Positions 50,100 through 60,223 of a stretch of 64,000 nt of DNA are shown here, in pieces. How positions within the stretch are numbered: the stretch's first letter is position 1; each line of letters begins with the position of its first letter. The translations under genes were made by a program, and so were the position numbers. This DNA is from Asparagopsis taxiformis (taxonomy: Eukaryota; Rhodophyta; Florideophyceae; Bonnemaisoniales; Bonnemaisoniaceae), in NCBI GenBank assembly GCA_030407315.1, contig JALQPE010002454.1, positions 124,001-188,000 of the forward strand, written 5' to 3'. The notes below the pieces were generated by a model. It searched no databases. It had not been told where the DNA came from and saw only the letters and a program-made list of their open reading frames with translations.

Positions 50100-50746
50100 T
50101 GCATCTGGAAGAGGTGGTTATCGCAGCAAGCGTTATGTGGAAGCGTGATGCAAGTTGAGATGCATGCTTACCTGAGTTTAGTAACCGGCGGCTAACATGT
50201 TGTCGACATTGTTTTTGGGACCGAACGGGCTTTTTTTGCATGCCTGCCAGTAATCTATGGTAAAAGATATTTTCACAAAGAGTATCTCGTCAGATTGAAA
50301 GGTTTCACTGTAATGCGGTCCTACTATATACATAAATGATTTTTTGTTACCAGGGCCGGAGGGCGGAACAAGGCGCCGATCTGTGGTGCGGAGACGTATG
50401 AGGATCAATTACAAACAAAGGAATCAATTTAATGGCAGCGATCACGTAATTGGAACGCAAATGTTGAATAGGAAGAAATGTGGAGGGGTTTGGCAGTGTG
50501 CGCGCAATTTGTGGGGCCGTCAGTTTCAGCAAGCCGCGCCAGCACTCTACCGTGTTGCGAACAGCAAGCAAATTTACCGCCACGCGTAACCACTCGACTT
50601 TGGCTCCGTCGTACCCACTGAGCAGCGATTTCTGCAGACCGTGGACCAGCACAGCTCTGCCCGATCACGTTCACTTTATAGCCTCGACGCCGTGTCCCGT
50701 TACGAATCGTGCGCAACGGCCAGCCAGTCGCATTTCCACTGCAGAC
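50100..50746. promoter_or_regulatory. Divergent F-box/DCP1 promoter region
   Basis: 647 bp between the divergent starts. The DCP1 frame is open from a non-ATG codon at 50480, but the ATG at 50747 fits the family. No other gene or RNA seen. Confidence 0.35.
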
Positions 50747-52336
50747 ATGACCGCCGGCATAGACTTTGACCCCGCAGAACGCGAGGCCATTGCATCCGAA
50801 ATGAATCTCTCCGTGTTGAAGCGTGCCGACCCTGCCATCCAACTCGTGCTCAAGTCTGCCTCGCACGTCGTATTGTACAGGATGTTGGAGGGCGTGCCAG
50901 AATGGCGACGCTGTGACGTGGAAGGCTCACTCTTCATCGTTGAGCGTAACATGAAGAAATCCACCTTTCCCGATCGCAGCAAGCATCGTATCGTTATCAT
51001 CAACCGCAAATCGCCAGAGAACCACTCTGACGACATCGTTGTGGGCAACAAAGAGCTAGAGCGCAATGACAAAATGATCATGTACAACAACGCGCAGGGT
51101 TCTACAATGGGCATTTGGTTTTATGAAGTGGACGAGGCTGTGGCTGTATTTGATCTTTTACAGAAGATTGTTAACAGCCAACCTGTACCCAAGCCGTCAC
51201 CGCCGACGCGTCCCAAGCGCGTCAACAAGAGATCCGCTGCGTTGAAGAATACTGCCGGCAACCGGCGTTCGCCCAAAGCGGCGTCTCCCAAAGCTACGCA
51301 GACTGGTGCAAAGCAGCAACAATCGCAATCGACTGCGAACACCACTGAGCAGACAGAAAATCCGCTGCAGCGCTTCTTCCCAGATCTGAAACTGACTGAT
51401 GGTGTGGCGGGGGAGGCGGTACCTGCAAATGCACCAGAATCGTCCGAGTTTGAAAAAAATGGTGCTAGACCGCCCGAAGGCAATGCTACTGCAGAAAAGC
51501 CGGCTGCACAGACGTCTACTGAGCCTATTCCAGATGTGTCTACTATTGAATCTACAGCTGTGTCAACGACTGCTACAGAAGCAGCAGCAAAGACGTCGCC
51601 AAAGGCTTCTGGCAAGGCGGCGAACAAGCCTGCGCACAAGGCAGCGGTCGCGTCACAGAGCAAAGCAAGTGGCAAGCAAGCTGCAAAATCGGGGGGTAAA
51701 TCGAGCGGAAGACCGGCAGTGCGGACGACAGATGCTGGGAATAGTAGCAATGTCAGCGCTGCACCGGGTACAAGTGAGGCCGATGAAACGCAACGCATAA
51801 TGCAAATGCAGGCGATGCTTCATGCTCAAAATGTTCAAATGCAGGAAGCACGTAGGAGAGAAATGGAATACCGCTTCAGAAACGGCGGCGATATATCAGC
51901 TGGGCAGGCTGCGGCGGCGGCAGCGGCGGCGGGACCCATGATGGGTGCGCAAGCAGCACTGCCTTTGCAGCATTTCGGGGGCGGCGTTCATCCACAGATG
52001 GCCATGATGATGCATCCGATGCATCAGATGTACATGCATCATTATATGGCCAACATGCAGCAACAACAGCAGCAGCAAATGGCGGCTGGGGAAGAGCCTG
52101 CGAAAGAGTTGATGAGAATGCTCAAGGTTGAACAGGACGAGGGGCCAGAGAAGGAAGCGCGTGTGGCAAGGGCGTTGGCGGAAGCGGGCAGACAGGGACA
52201 ACTTGGTGTAGCCAAGTGGGATGAAGTGGATCGCGTTTCCTTCCGCGCTGTCATTCAACGAATGCTGACTGATCGAAAATTGTTTGATTCCGTGTATGAG
52301 CACTACGTTGGCAGTGCGAACGAGTTGTACAAGTAA
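50747..52336 (+). CDS. DCP1: DCP1, mRNA decapping activator
   Basis: 529 aa from the ATG at 50747 (GACATGACC). EVH1-like DCP1 domain at residues 20-140: EMNLSVLKRADPAIQLVLKSASHVVLYRM, WRRCDVEGSLFIVERN, VIINRKSPEN, and GIWFYEVDEAVAVFDLL. A long disordered linker (about 150-450) is rich in Ala, Ser, Thr and Lys, with poly-Gln and Met/His stretches. The C-terminal helix KWDEVDRVSFRAVIQRMLTDRKLFDSVYEHYV resembles the DCP1 trimerisation motif of plants and animals. Activates DCP2 in cytoplasmic P-bodies. Confidence 0.92.
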   Translation: MTAGIDFDPAEREAIASEMNLSVLKRADPAIQLVLKSASHVVLYRMLEGVPEWRRCDVEGSLFIVERNMKKSTFPDRSKHRIVIINRKSPENHSDDIVVGNKELERNDKMIMYNNAQGSTMGIWFYEVDEAVAVFDLLQKIVNSQPVPKPSPPTRPKRVNKRSAALKNTAGNRRSPKAASPKATQTGAKQQQSQSTANTTEQTENPLQRFFPDLKLTDGVAGEAVPANAPESSEFEKNGARPPEGNATAEKPAAQTSTEPIPDVSTIESTAVSTTATEAAAKTSPKASGKAANKPAHKAAVASQSKASGKQAAKSGGKSSGRPAVRTTDAGNSSNVSAAPGTSEADETQRIMQMQAMLHAQNVQMQEARRREMEYRFRNGGDISAGQAAAAAAAAGPMMGAQAALPLQHFGGGVHPQMAMMMHPMHQMYMHHYMANMQQQQQQQMAAGEEPAKELMRMLKVEQDEGPEKEARVARALAEAGRQGQLGVAKWDEVDRVSFRAVIQRMLTDRKLFDSVYEHYVGSANELYK

Positions 52337-52638
52337 TTGTAAATTGTGATAGTTGTAACGGATTCTCAGTACAACGTGTACAGGTGTGTACATGCGCAGC
52401 CATGTGAGTGGTGCTCTGCACTGCACTGCACTGCGTTGCAGATTGTATTGTATGCTCGCTCATTTCAAGTGCCAAACTACATCTCTATCCGCCCCCGTCC
52501 ATCCCGCCCCTTATTGCCTGTCAACAGCACAACAATACATACTCATGCTAAGCATGCGTCCCTTTCACACCCACCCCCTCTCGTCTATCCCACCCATTAC
52601 TCACCCGTATTCTACACCCTTCCATTCTCCAACCCACA
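52337..52638. other. Intergenic with short CTGCA repeats
   Basis: 302 bp between DCP1 and the oxysterol-binding-related gene. A short CTGCA/CACTG repeat lies at 52416-52440, then C-rich leader sequence. Nothing else seen. Confidence 0.4.
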
Positions 52639-53961
52639 ATGGCAGATAACTCACGCCAACCCGATACCACCTGGTCGGGCTGGATCTCCTCCATGGCCAA
52701 TTCCGCCTACGCAACAGTCGTCGGCACCCCAGACTCGTTCATGTCCCTCACGCCCACCACCTCCCTCCATGCCGACGCAGACCGTTCCGCGCCCTCGACA
52801 GAGTTTGGTGACGTCGACACCGCCTCCCGTCAGGAGCTATGGAAGCGTCTCGCCTCCGTTGTGGGCATGGACGTCATGAACATGCGTCTCAGTCTGCCCA
52901 TATGGGTCTTCGAGCCCACGACCGCTCTCACCCGCATGGTTGAAATGTTCGAATACGCAGACCTTCTCGACCGTGCCGCCACATGCGAGGACCCCGCATT
53001 GCGCGATTGTCTCGTCATCGCTTTCATTATCTCCGCTTTTTCCCACACCGAGCGCGTGCGCAAGCCGTTTAATCCCCTCCTGGGCGAGACGTATGAATAT
53101 CAAAATCCCGTCAATGGAATGAAATTCTATTCCGAACAGGTGTCCCATCACCCGCCAGTGTCGGTGTCGCGTTCGCAGGGAAACGGCTGGGTGGCCGGTG
53201 AGGTCGTCGACATTGAAGCTACCTTTCATGGTAATTCTATAGAGATTAACAATATCGGATCTCGTTATATTCACTTTACAACCACCGGTGATCGCTATAC
53301 TTGGAATCTACCGAAAGCTCTCGTGTCCAATCTTTTCGTGGGCGGTGCTTTCGTTGACCATTTCGGCGATATCGTCATTCGTAATGAGACCTCCGGTACC
53401 GTTGCCAACCTCAACCTTTCTCAATGCGGTTGGTTCTCCGCCAACAGGTATATGGTCACTGGCGAATTGCTCGATAGTGCCGGGAATCAAACCTTCAAGT
53501 TCAAGGGCGCGTGGAACAAATACCTCGACTGTGATCGGGTGAACAAATCAAAGGGGGAAGGCTGTAATCGTCTTTGGATGGCAGGCTCGCGTATGCTACC
53601 TGAGGATCAAGGTGGTGGTTTGACAGGGACGTTGGCTAAATGCACCAAGTTCACTAAGAAGACCCTTGACATTACTCCAGAACAGGCAAAGGAGCTACCA
53701 CCATCCGATTCTCGCTTACGACCCGATCGTGCAGCTCTTGAGAATGGCGATTCCACGCACGCTGCTGCAGAAAAGCTCAGAGTAGAACAGTTGCAACGCG
53801 ATCGAATAGCAGAACAGAAAAAGAGCGGTAAGGGTGAAAAGTCTGCTAGGTTCTTCAAGAGAGTTTCAGAAGATGCGCAGAAATGGGAACCGATCGGCAA
53901 CTATTGGACAGAAACTAGAGCTTTGACAGATGAACAGCGGCAGGATATGACGCTTTGGTGA
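52639..53961 (+). CDS. Oxysterol-binding protein-related protein (ORD only)
   Basis: 440 aa. The lipid-binding ORD has the family signature EQVSHHPPVS at about 171-180 and RVRKPFNPLLGETYE before it. Further blocks: GDRYTWNLPKALVSNLFVG and WGAW-like KFKGAWNKYLDC, then a C-terminal charged helix and ending KWEPIGNYWTETRAL. No PH domain or ankyrin repeats are present, so it is the short Osh4/ORP9-minor type, which exchanges sterol or PI4P at contact sites. FFAT motif not seen. ATG within CACAATGGC. Confidence 0.93.
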   Translation: MADNSRQPDTTWSGWISSMANSAYATVVGTPDSFMSLTPTTSLHADADRSAPSTEFGDVDTASRQELWKRLASVVGMDVMNMRLSLPIWVFEPTTALTRMVEMFEYADLLDRAATCEDPALRDCLVIAFIISAFSHTERVRKPFNPLLGETYEYQNPVNGMKFYSEQVSHHPPVSVSRSQGNGWVAGEVVDIEATFHGNSIEINNIGSRYIHFTTTGDRYTWNLPKALVSNLFVGGAFVDHFGDIVIRNETSGTVANLNLSQCGWFSANRYMVTGELLDSAGNQTFKFKGAWNKYLDCDRVNKSKGEGCNRLWMAGSRMLPEDQGGGLTGTLAKCTKFTKKTLDITPEQAKELPPSDSRLRPDRAALENGDSTHAAAEKLRVEQLQRDRIAEQKKSGKGEKSARFFKRVSEDAQKWEPIGNYWTETRALTDEQRQDMTLW

Positions 53962-54033
53962 CGGGATGTGCCATATTTCGAATCACGCACAGCGGGGTGA
54001 ATCCCCTATTTTTCTCCGAAGGGAGCACATTCG

Positions 54034-55203
54034 TCACCACTCGTCCTGCTGTACCAGAACAGTTTGATGAAACACCCTAAAGGACCGATTTTCTGATACA
54101 AGACTTGCCTCTGTACAGTCGGCAGCGCAAGTAAAAACTGCGATAGACGCAAAGTTCATACCCGCTTCCTTCTGCGTACCTGTTATTGACTGATCTGGTT
54201 GCAAATAATGAAGGCAAGAACCTAAAAGTTGCAATTCAAACACCATGTCGGCACCGCAATTGCATTTTGTATTCGGTTCTTCAAGTTTTGGGGAAGGGTA
54301 GCGCGGCCATAACGGTTGTGCACCAAATTGATATCGAAGCACTTGAGCGGGAGCCCTTGCAATTCTTTCCTGGAATGATTCAAAATGGCGTTCAGCCGGC
54401 GTCTCGTCATCTTTTTCGGCCGCGTATGTCTCCAATGTACCCTGCGTAGATCTTATCCTTTCTTCTTCTTCATATCTGTGTAACAAACCATTAACTGAGC
54501 TTTCTTGGACAACATCTTTGGATGTTTCGGGTTCATAATCAACTTCGACGTAATATGATTTGAATGTAGCAATGTTGTCGCGCCCTTTTCCCTCTGAAGA
54601 TTGGCCATTCGGCTCCCCATTGAATTGTCCCTGTTTCTTGGTCTTGTCTGAGGCGTTGGGAGGTGCAGCAACTTTGTCGTTTCTGACACGAAGTGGAGAT
54701 GTTGAGAGTACATCATAAGAGGCTTCCGTTGCAGCTTCTTTCCTCGCACGCATCAACTCCACTTCAAGAGAAAGCGTCTTCAGATCGTCAGCGAGATCTT
54801 CTAGTAGAGATTCACTTTCTGTTTCTGAATCACTATCCCAGTTAATCTCAACTTGTTTCTTTTCGGATGGGACCGACTCCTGTGGCTCTTCCACGCTCTG
54901 AGCCTCAGAGGCAACCTTGCAGACACGAATCGAACACCATGAAGAAGCATCTGCGGAACATAGAATCGAGTTGCATCCGAAAATGTAGATTGACCTTTCA
55001 GGATGTGAGGGATGTGGGGCATAGGCTTGTAGAACCAGACGCCGTTGCGCAGTGCACTTTGGACAGTTATGAATGTTAGGTTCCAGACCTTCGGGCCAGA
55101 CTGGATGACCTCCTATGTGCGTATCGTACCACAGGCCGTCTTTAGAGCTCCAGCTTTCTGACGCGTACCCAATAACCACCTTTGTAGACGACGGCTGCGC
55201 CAT
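54034..55203 (-). CDS. PDCD2/PDCD2L family protein (Tsr4-type ribosome assembly chaperone)
   Basis: 389 aa from the ATG at 55203. The N-terminal half has GGHPVWPEGLEPNIHNCPKCTAQRRLVLQAYAPH..IYIFGCNSILCS, the PDCD2 start with Zn-type Cys. The C-terminal domain has YQFGAQPLWPRYPSPKLEEPNTKCNCGADMVFELQLLGSCL, then ASIAVFTCAADC. A charged linker (about 130-250) sits between. PDCD2-family proteins are dedicated chaperones for uS5 (RPS2), and PDCD2L exports pre-40S. PDCD2 versus PDCD2L is not settled. Confidence 0.9.
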   Translation of the reverse strand: MAQPSSTKVVIGYASESWSSKDGLWYDTHIGGHPVWPEGLEPNIHNCPKCTAQRRLVLQAYAPHPSHPERSIYIFGCNSILCSADASSWCSIRVCKVASEAQSVEEPQESVPSEKKQVEINWDSDSETESESLLEDLADDLKTLSLEVELMRARKEAATEASYDVLSTSPLRVRNDKVAAPPNASDKTKKQGQFNGEPNGQSSEGKGRDNIATFKSYYVEVDYEPETSKDVVQESSVNGLLHRYEEEERIRSTQGTLETYAAEKDDETPAERHFESFQERIARAPAQVLRYQFGAQPLWPRYPSPKLEEPNTKCNCGADMVFELQLLGSCLHYLQPDQSITGTQKEAGMNFASIAVFTCAADCTEASLVSENRSFRVFHQTVLVQQDEW

Positions 55204-55746
55204 GGAGGGGCAATGGATCGCGAATGCTTGGCAACTGTGGGCAGGCCTAGTCACAAGCTGTTCATAAGATGTGTTAGATACTTGTGCAATTGGGAAATAC
55301 GGACGCGGCTGTATCTATTGAGGCATTTCGGTCGGTTGGTGGAAACGTGTTCGGATCGTTTGAGCTATGCCACGCAGTCAACGCCAAATGTGTTTTCGAG
55401 TGATGTTGACATCAGTAAATACGAGTAAACAGTATTGACAACAAAGATATTGCACTGTATTTTTTCAAATAAATCTCGCGAGACACTATTTACCAATTAA
55501 ATTTCTAGAAAATAGCAAATTGCTAAACATGAGTGTGTTCAACTCCAGTACGCTCTAATCCATATGTTGATTGCTTCCGCTCTCAACATCGCGAATCGTT
55601 GCGTAGTTCCCTTGTCTGTCTACTTTTGACCAAAGACCGTTTCATTCATCCCTTTGAAGAATTGTTCCCCCACTTGATCTTGTCCAGCACTTTCGAGGCA
55701 AAGACGATAAGCGGCGATTCCCGAGACAGATAGATATCCATCCACG
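55204..55746. promoter_or_regulatory. Divergent PDCD2/p24 promoter region
   Basis: 543 bp between divergent genes; AT-rich in its middle. No recognised gene, tRNA or repeat. Confidence 0.35.
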
Positions 55747-56571
55747 ATGCTCGCTCTATCGTCGACAGCCATTCTCTTAGTTTGTCTGTCACAAATCGCG
55801 CTGGCGATCAATTTCGAACTTTCACCAGGCAAGGAGGAATGCTTCTTTGAAGACGTACATCAGGGAACCAATATTAACGGCGCCTATGCAGTGGTTCGAG
55901 GATCACATCTCGACATCGATGTTAGTATTTTCGGTCCCGGAGGAAAGCAAGTGTACAACGCGCAACGCGAAGGAGAGGGCAAGTTTATGCTCAAGGCGGA
56001 CAAGGATGGTACCTACAAGTTCTGTTTTAGTAACAAGGTACGTTGCGTCAACGGGTTGCGTCTGTGCGCTAAGGTTCAATCTGCTTCAAACGGGCCTTTA
56101 CTAACTTGGTCGTTTGCGAAATTTGCGATCGGCGTGGCATAGATGAGCGTCATTTCACACAAAACTGTCAAATTGGTTATCACTACCGGCGACCCGATCG
56201 ATTTTTCCAAGCTTGCGAGGAAAGAAAGTATGGACAATGTCGAGCGATGGATTGTTAGCATTTCCCACACTGTTCGCATGATTGACTTTCATCAGCAGGA
56301 GTATAGAATTCTGCATGAGCGCCACCTGAGCAGTAAGTTTGCTTGCGCAACCATATCATCTTGAATTGATTGTCCATACATTTCAGATCTAACCAAACTT
56401 ATTTGTATGTTTGGAATTCAATCGAGCGCAGCTGTCACACAGACAAACAGAAGAGTCAAGATGTGGTCATTTCTAGAATGCCTTGCCGTCATGGCTGTGT
56501 CCGGAATTCAGGTGATGTACATCAAGCGAATGTTCAACAAAAACGGCCCCGGTGTGAAAAGAATGGTCTAG
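55747..56571 (+). CDS. p24/EMP24/GP25L family COPII-COPI cargo receptor
   Basis: 206 aa in three exons: 55747-56037, 56143-56332 and 56432-56571. Introns: GTACGT with TACTAAC at about 56098-56104, and GTAAGT with CTAACC at about 56389. Signal peptide (MLALSSTAILLVCLSQIALA), GOLD domain with paired Cys (EECFFED and YKFCFSNK), SKLARKESMDNVERW helix, then QTNRRVKMWSFLECLAVMAVSGIQVMYI, the p24 transmembrane block with its R-V/L-x-x-W motif. The tail is FNKNGPGVKRMV; the final MV hydrophobic pair resembles the p24 export signal. Single-exon reading would give a truncated protein. Confidence 0.93.
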
Positions 56572-56717
56572 TCCTAACTGCGAATACATAAACTTCAGTT
56601 CAGAACAATTTGGGAATGGCCAATGCCAGTTCCTATCTAGAGCAAACTCAACTGTTACACTTTACATTTACAAAATATACAGTTGACTTATCTATCCAAT
56701 CTACGTGACAACTGCGA

Positions 56718-58899
56718 CTATCTCTTGACTTCATCCGCTCCAATTTTCTTCCCTGTAGCTCCGCGACGAAATTTATCCAAGTTGAGCGTAGCTGAACCTC
56801 GAGGTAAACGCTTCGGTGTGGAACTAGTTGCGTTTCGTTCAGATTTGCGTGAAAACGGCAGCGATGGGTAATTTGATGCATTAGGGCTCGTAGCATTTCG
56901 TTTCGCAGTCTGTTCAAAGAACCGGCTTCTCCATAGCTCTCTGCTTCCTTCTACCCGGCGTTGCTTGGGGGTCGGCATTTTAGCGACTTTCCGTTCCCTT
57001 TCCCCTTTAGCTTGTATTGGATCCTCACGTGAGAGTTCATCGTCTATCTGAGTGAACATTTCATAACTCTCATGGTCTGGGCTTGGAGGGGCAGCCGCTC
57101 GTTCAGATATCTCGACAGCATCTTGCTCTTCATTCCTCATATTGATGAAATTTTCTTGTGAGGAGCTCTGCATTGTTGGTGCAGCAAGTTCAGCTGTGTG
57201 TTCTGCAGAACGAGTAGCGAACCGATTGACAGCTCGATTTATCGCTTCGGTGCGAACAGATGAAGGCACTGCGCTCTCGGTTTGATTTCCATCTTCAATT
57301 TCCGGTTCAGGGATGGGTCCAGAGACTCCAGTGCTAACAATTTGACCAGTTTCGACAACAGCGCTACTGCGCTCGTCTTTCTTACCATTGCTATTTGTTT
57401 GCAGAGCACCAGCTATTGTACGCTGTCGCTTCGAAGTGGGTGTTCTAGCGAACTTACTCCAAACTCGACTTGTAAGCTCTGAACTGCTTGCTTTTCTTTT
57501 GAAGTCTCGACCTGCTTTCTTGGGATCAAATTTGGTTGGACCAATGCCCAGTCTGTGTCTTAATGATGCGGCGGCAACCTTTGAGTGGCGAGCGGGGCCC
57601 ATCATGGGTTGTATCTGAAATTTCCGAGCCTCAGGCACTTCGCGAGGAGATGGTGCGGCATGTGTCAACTCAGGACGGTCTTGCTTTCTGTCTACAGTTT
57701 TGCCAATCGGCCTTGCTATTTGATCGAGTGGCTCTGAATATTCTTTCAGCGTTGACGGGTGGACGAGACTCTGAGCAATTTTCTTGGCAGTGACATCATC
57801 GCGATGTATACCTAGAAACCCGAGGTCGAGCGTGCCATCTTCAGCTTCGGATAATACACCAGCTGGCAAGTTTGATCTCACTACACTGTCAAAAGGATTC
57901 AGATGTGTCATCTTAGACTTGACAGGGTCATAAACAGTTTGGTGACGGAAAACAAGACATGCGCGTGCAAAATCGGTAGTGAATGAGCGCGTTACTGGAT
58001 AGCGACGATCATTTCGAATCAAATGGATCAATCGTGTCATTGTTCTTGTCTTCTTGACAAGACCGTGCGACTTTTTGATACCCAAACCTTGCACGCCTTT
58101 GAAGAAATCACATCCTGAACAGATACACATGTACATGAACATATCTTCTGTGAAATTAATCATCGAGAGACTATCCAATGACGGTAAGTTTTTGCGCTGA
58201 AAGAGGTCACCATCACCATTCTTGGTCATCTTGTACAAAATTTTCTCGGCACCATACACAAGCAGATCGGAATCCTCTGTGATAACGCTATCAATCAAGC
58301 CATTTTTAGACATCCAAGCAAGTTGTGCGTCCGCCTCGTACGGAGCAACGATATATTCAATGTTCAACTTTCGGCACTCTCGAATGACCCTTCGAGCCAT
58401 TTCTGGGTTAACCTCGACAGCCTTTTGATAACATTCCTCTGCAAGCCGAAGATTTCCAGCCGCTTCTGCTTCTTGAGCCCTCTGTAAAGCGTCTTGTCGT
58501 TTCTCACGGCGCTCTGCATGCGTGTCATTCTTCATGGGGAGCGCGGCGCCATCGAAGATTAGAACGGGAGTTATATTAAAGTGCAACAACATTCGAATGC
58601 GATGCATACAAAAATCGATGAACTGACGTGTATCCATGCCCTTGCATAGCTTGGATGCGCATGAAAACGTGCCGCGATGTAGCCAGCCGTATACGTCGAC
58701 GCCAACGCGTGTACGCGCAAATTCACGCACATGCTTCTGCTCACTGCAGGTATCAGAGGAGTATGTAGGGGGATGGATTGAGCGACGGGAGTGGCTGTCA
58801 GAGTCGATGAAGTGCTCTTAATCTTGGCGGACCGATTCATGTGTCAGTTGGTACGTACCAAATTGGCTTGACGATCGGTAAGAGGCCGTTGATTCCCAT
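56718..58899 (-). CDS. EXO1: Exonuclease 1 (EXO1)
   Basis: 688 aa, two exons: 58859-58899 and 56718-58743, with a 115-nt intron (GTACGT..CTGCAG). The 41-nt first exon gives MGINGLLPIVKPI, and the join gives KPICEQKHVREF. The XPG N and I motifs are intact: GVDVYGWLHRG with D30, FDGAAL, APYEADAQL, ITEDSDLL and CSGCDFF, the residues of two-metal FEN1/EXO1 nucleases. The HhH region is GVQGLGIKKSHGLVKK. The C-terminal 330 residues are disordered. Acts in mismatch repair and end resection. Without the first exon, the catalytic N terminus would be missed. Confidence 0.94.
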
Positions 58900-59445
58900 C
58901 GCGATGTGGAAAAATGAAATGTCGAGGTGGGAAGTGCGCGCTCAAGGACAGGCAGAATCGTGCAACTCTGCTCACCGGGAAATTTCAGAATGAGCCCACA
59001 TCTGAGGGCGTGGCGGAGGAATGGTTCCCTTAAGATTAGGAATTTAGAATCTGGTTCCCGCGACCATGAGAAATGGCGGAAGCTTCAAAGTTTGCATGTG
59101 TCCACAATTAATCTGAAATATAAATTATTTGAGCAATATGCCTCAAAAACATTGTACTTTCTAAGAAATTCAAGAGGCCAACCAGTGTAAGTAAATGTTT
59201 TGCACACCGAATAGAATCTACCCAGGTGTCATGTGCTGGTCATCCCCAAGCAAGCACATATGTGGCTCCAAACTACCGAGAGGTTTACCGTTTCCCTCAA
59301 TTCCCTATCACTAAAACTCTGTAACACCAGTTTTGCCAATCTCGCTTTTATGCATCCCCTCTTCTATACATTTCCATGACTCGGACAAAAACCCATGCGC
59401 AACACCCTACACCAAGCTGATCGTTACAAACAAAAAATGCAGGAC
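58900..59445. promoter_or_regulatory. Divergent EXO1/plastid-PH promoter region
   Basis: 546 bp between divergent genes. The plus frame is also open from an ATG at 59395; the second ATG at 59446 is preferred for the plastid protein. Nothing else seen. Confidence 0.35.
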
Positions 59446-60012
59446 ATGGCTTTTGTTCCGGTGAGCAGTTTCGTTCTCAAAACGGGTATCGCATCAGCAC
59501 CATTGAAGACTTGCAATGCAAAATGCATCCAATTCGCTCCTTCCGTGTACATGGCGTCAAGTGACGCAAAAAGTTCGCCCAAGAGCAGAAGATTCAAACC
59601 CGGAAAAGGCGCACCAGTGCAGAAGACAAAATTGGAACCGGAGACGGTCTTCATTGAAACTGGCCCTAGTCAGCTGGAACTCATTGTTCCAACACTTGCG
59701 ATCTTGACAGTTGTGGGTATCATTCCGTTTGTGGCTGCCGTTTCGCGCGCAGCCTGGGTGCGATATAAGTTTACGAGTCGTCGCATCTCCATATCAAGCG
59801 GATTTCAAGGAAAGGATCAAGTTGAAATTATTTACCGTGACATAGAAATGGTCAAGTACGTGAAAAGATTAGGTGGTGCCGCAGACATGGTACTTACATT
59901 GCGTGATGGTGCCAAGGTGGAGATTCGAAGCGTGCCTCAGTTTGAAAAGATCTACGATTACGTCATGCAACAGGTTTCCGAGGAAGCACGAGAGTCCAGT
60001 GGAGCTGCATAG
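59446..60012 (+). CDS. Plastid membrane protein with bacterial PH-like domain (YdbS type)
   Basis: 188 aa from the ATG at 59446 (MAFVPVSSF, a red-type transit peptide with early Phe); an upstream ATG at 59395 would add 17 residues. About residues 75-100 form a hydrophobic helix (ELIVPTLAILTVVGIIPFVAAV), then a small PH-like domain, VRYKFTSRRISISSGFQGKDQVEIIYRDIEMVKYVKRLGGAADMVLTLRDGAKVEIRSVPQFEKIYDYV. This pattern is found in cyanobacterial and plastid proteins of unknown role. Divergent from EXO1. Confidence 0.77.
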   Translation: MAFVPVSSFVLKTGIASAPLKTCNAKCIQFAPSVYMASSDAKSSPKSRRFKPGKGAPVQKTKLEPETVFIETGPSQLELIVPTLAILTVVGIIPFVAAVSRAAWVRYKFTSRRISISSGFQGKDQVEIIYRDIEMVKYVKRLGGAADMVLTLRDGAKVEIRSVPQFEKIYDYVMQQVSEEARESSGAA

Positions 60013-60223
60013 AGTTGACAAGTAGCATAAACACGAAAAATTCATTTATTCTACAAGCTTATGTTGAGATACACAATACCGAACTTTACTGATAGACATT
60101 GAAGCACCGGAAAGACTCGAGCACATAGCAAACAATTGTCTTCCATTCGCTGCGACAATTTAGAACATCTCCCACAATACGCTGACTCTTCTTCTCTCAA
60201 GCAGTAGAACTGATGACATGTAT

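Noticed and set aside
51121..51798. Minus-strand frame (225 codons) opposite DCP1
   Set aside because: Lies fully within a recognised gene in the other direction.
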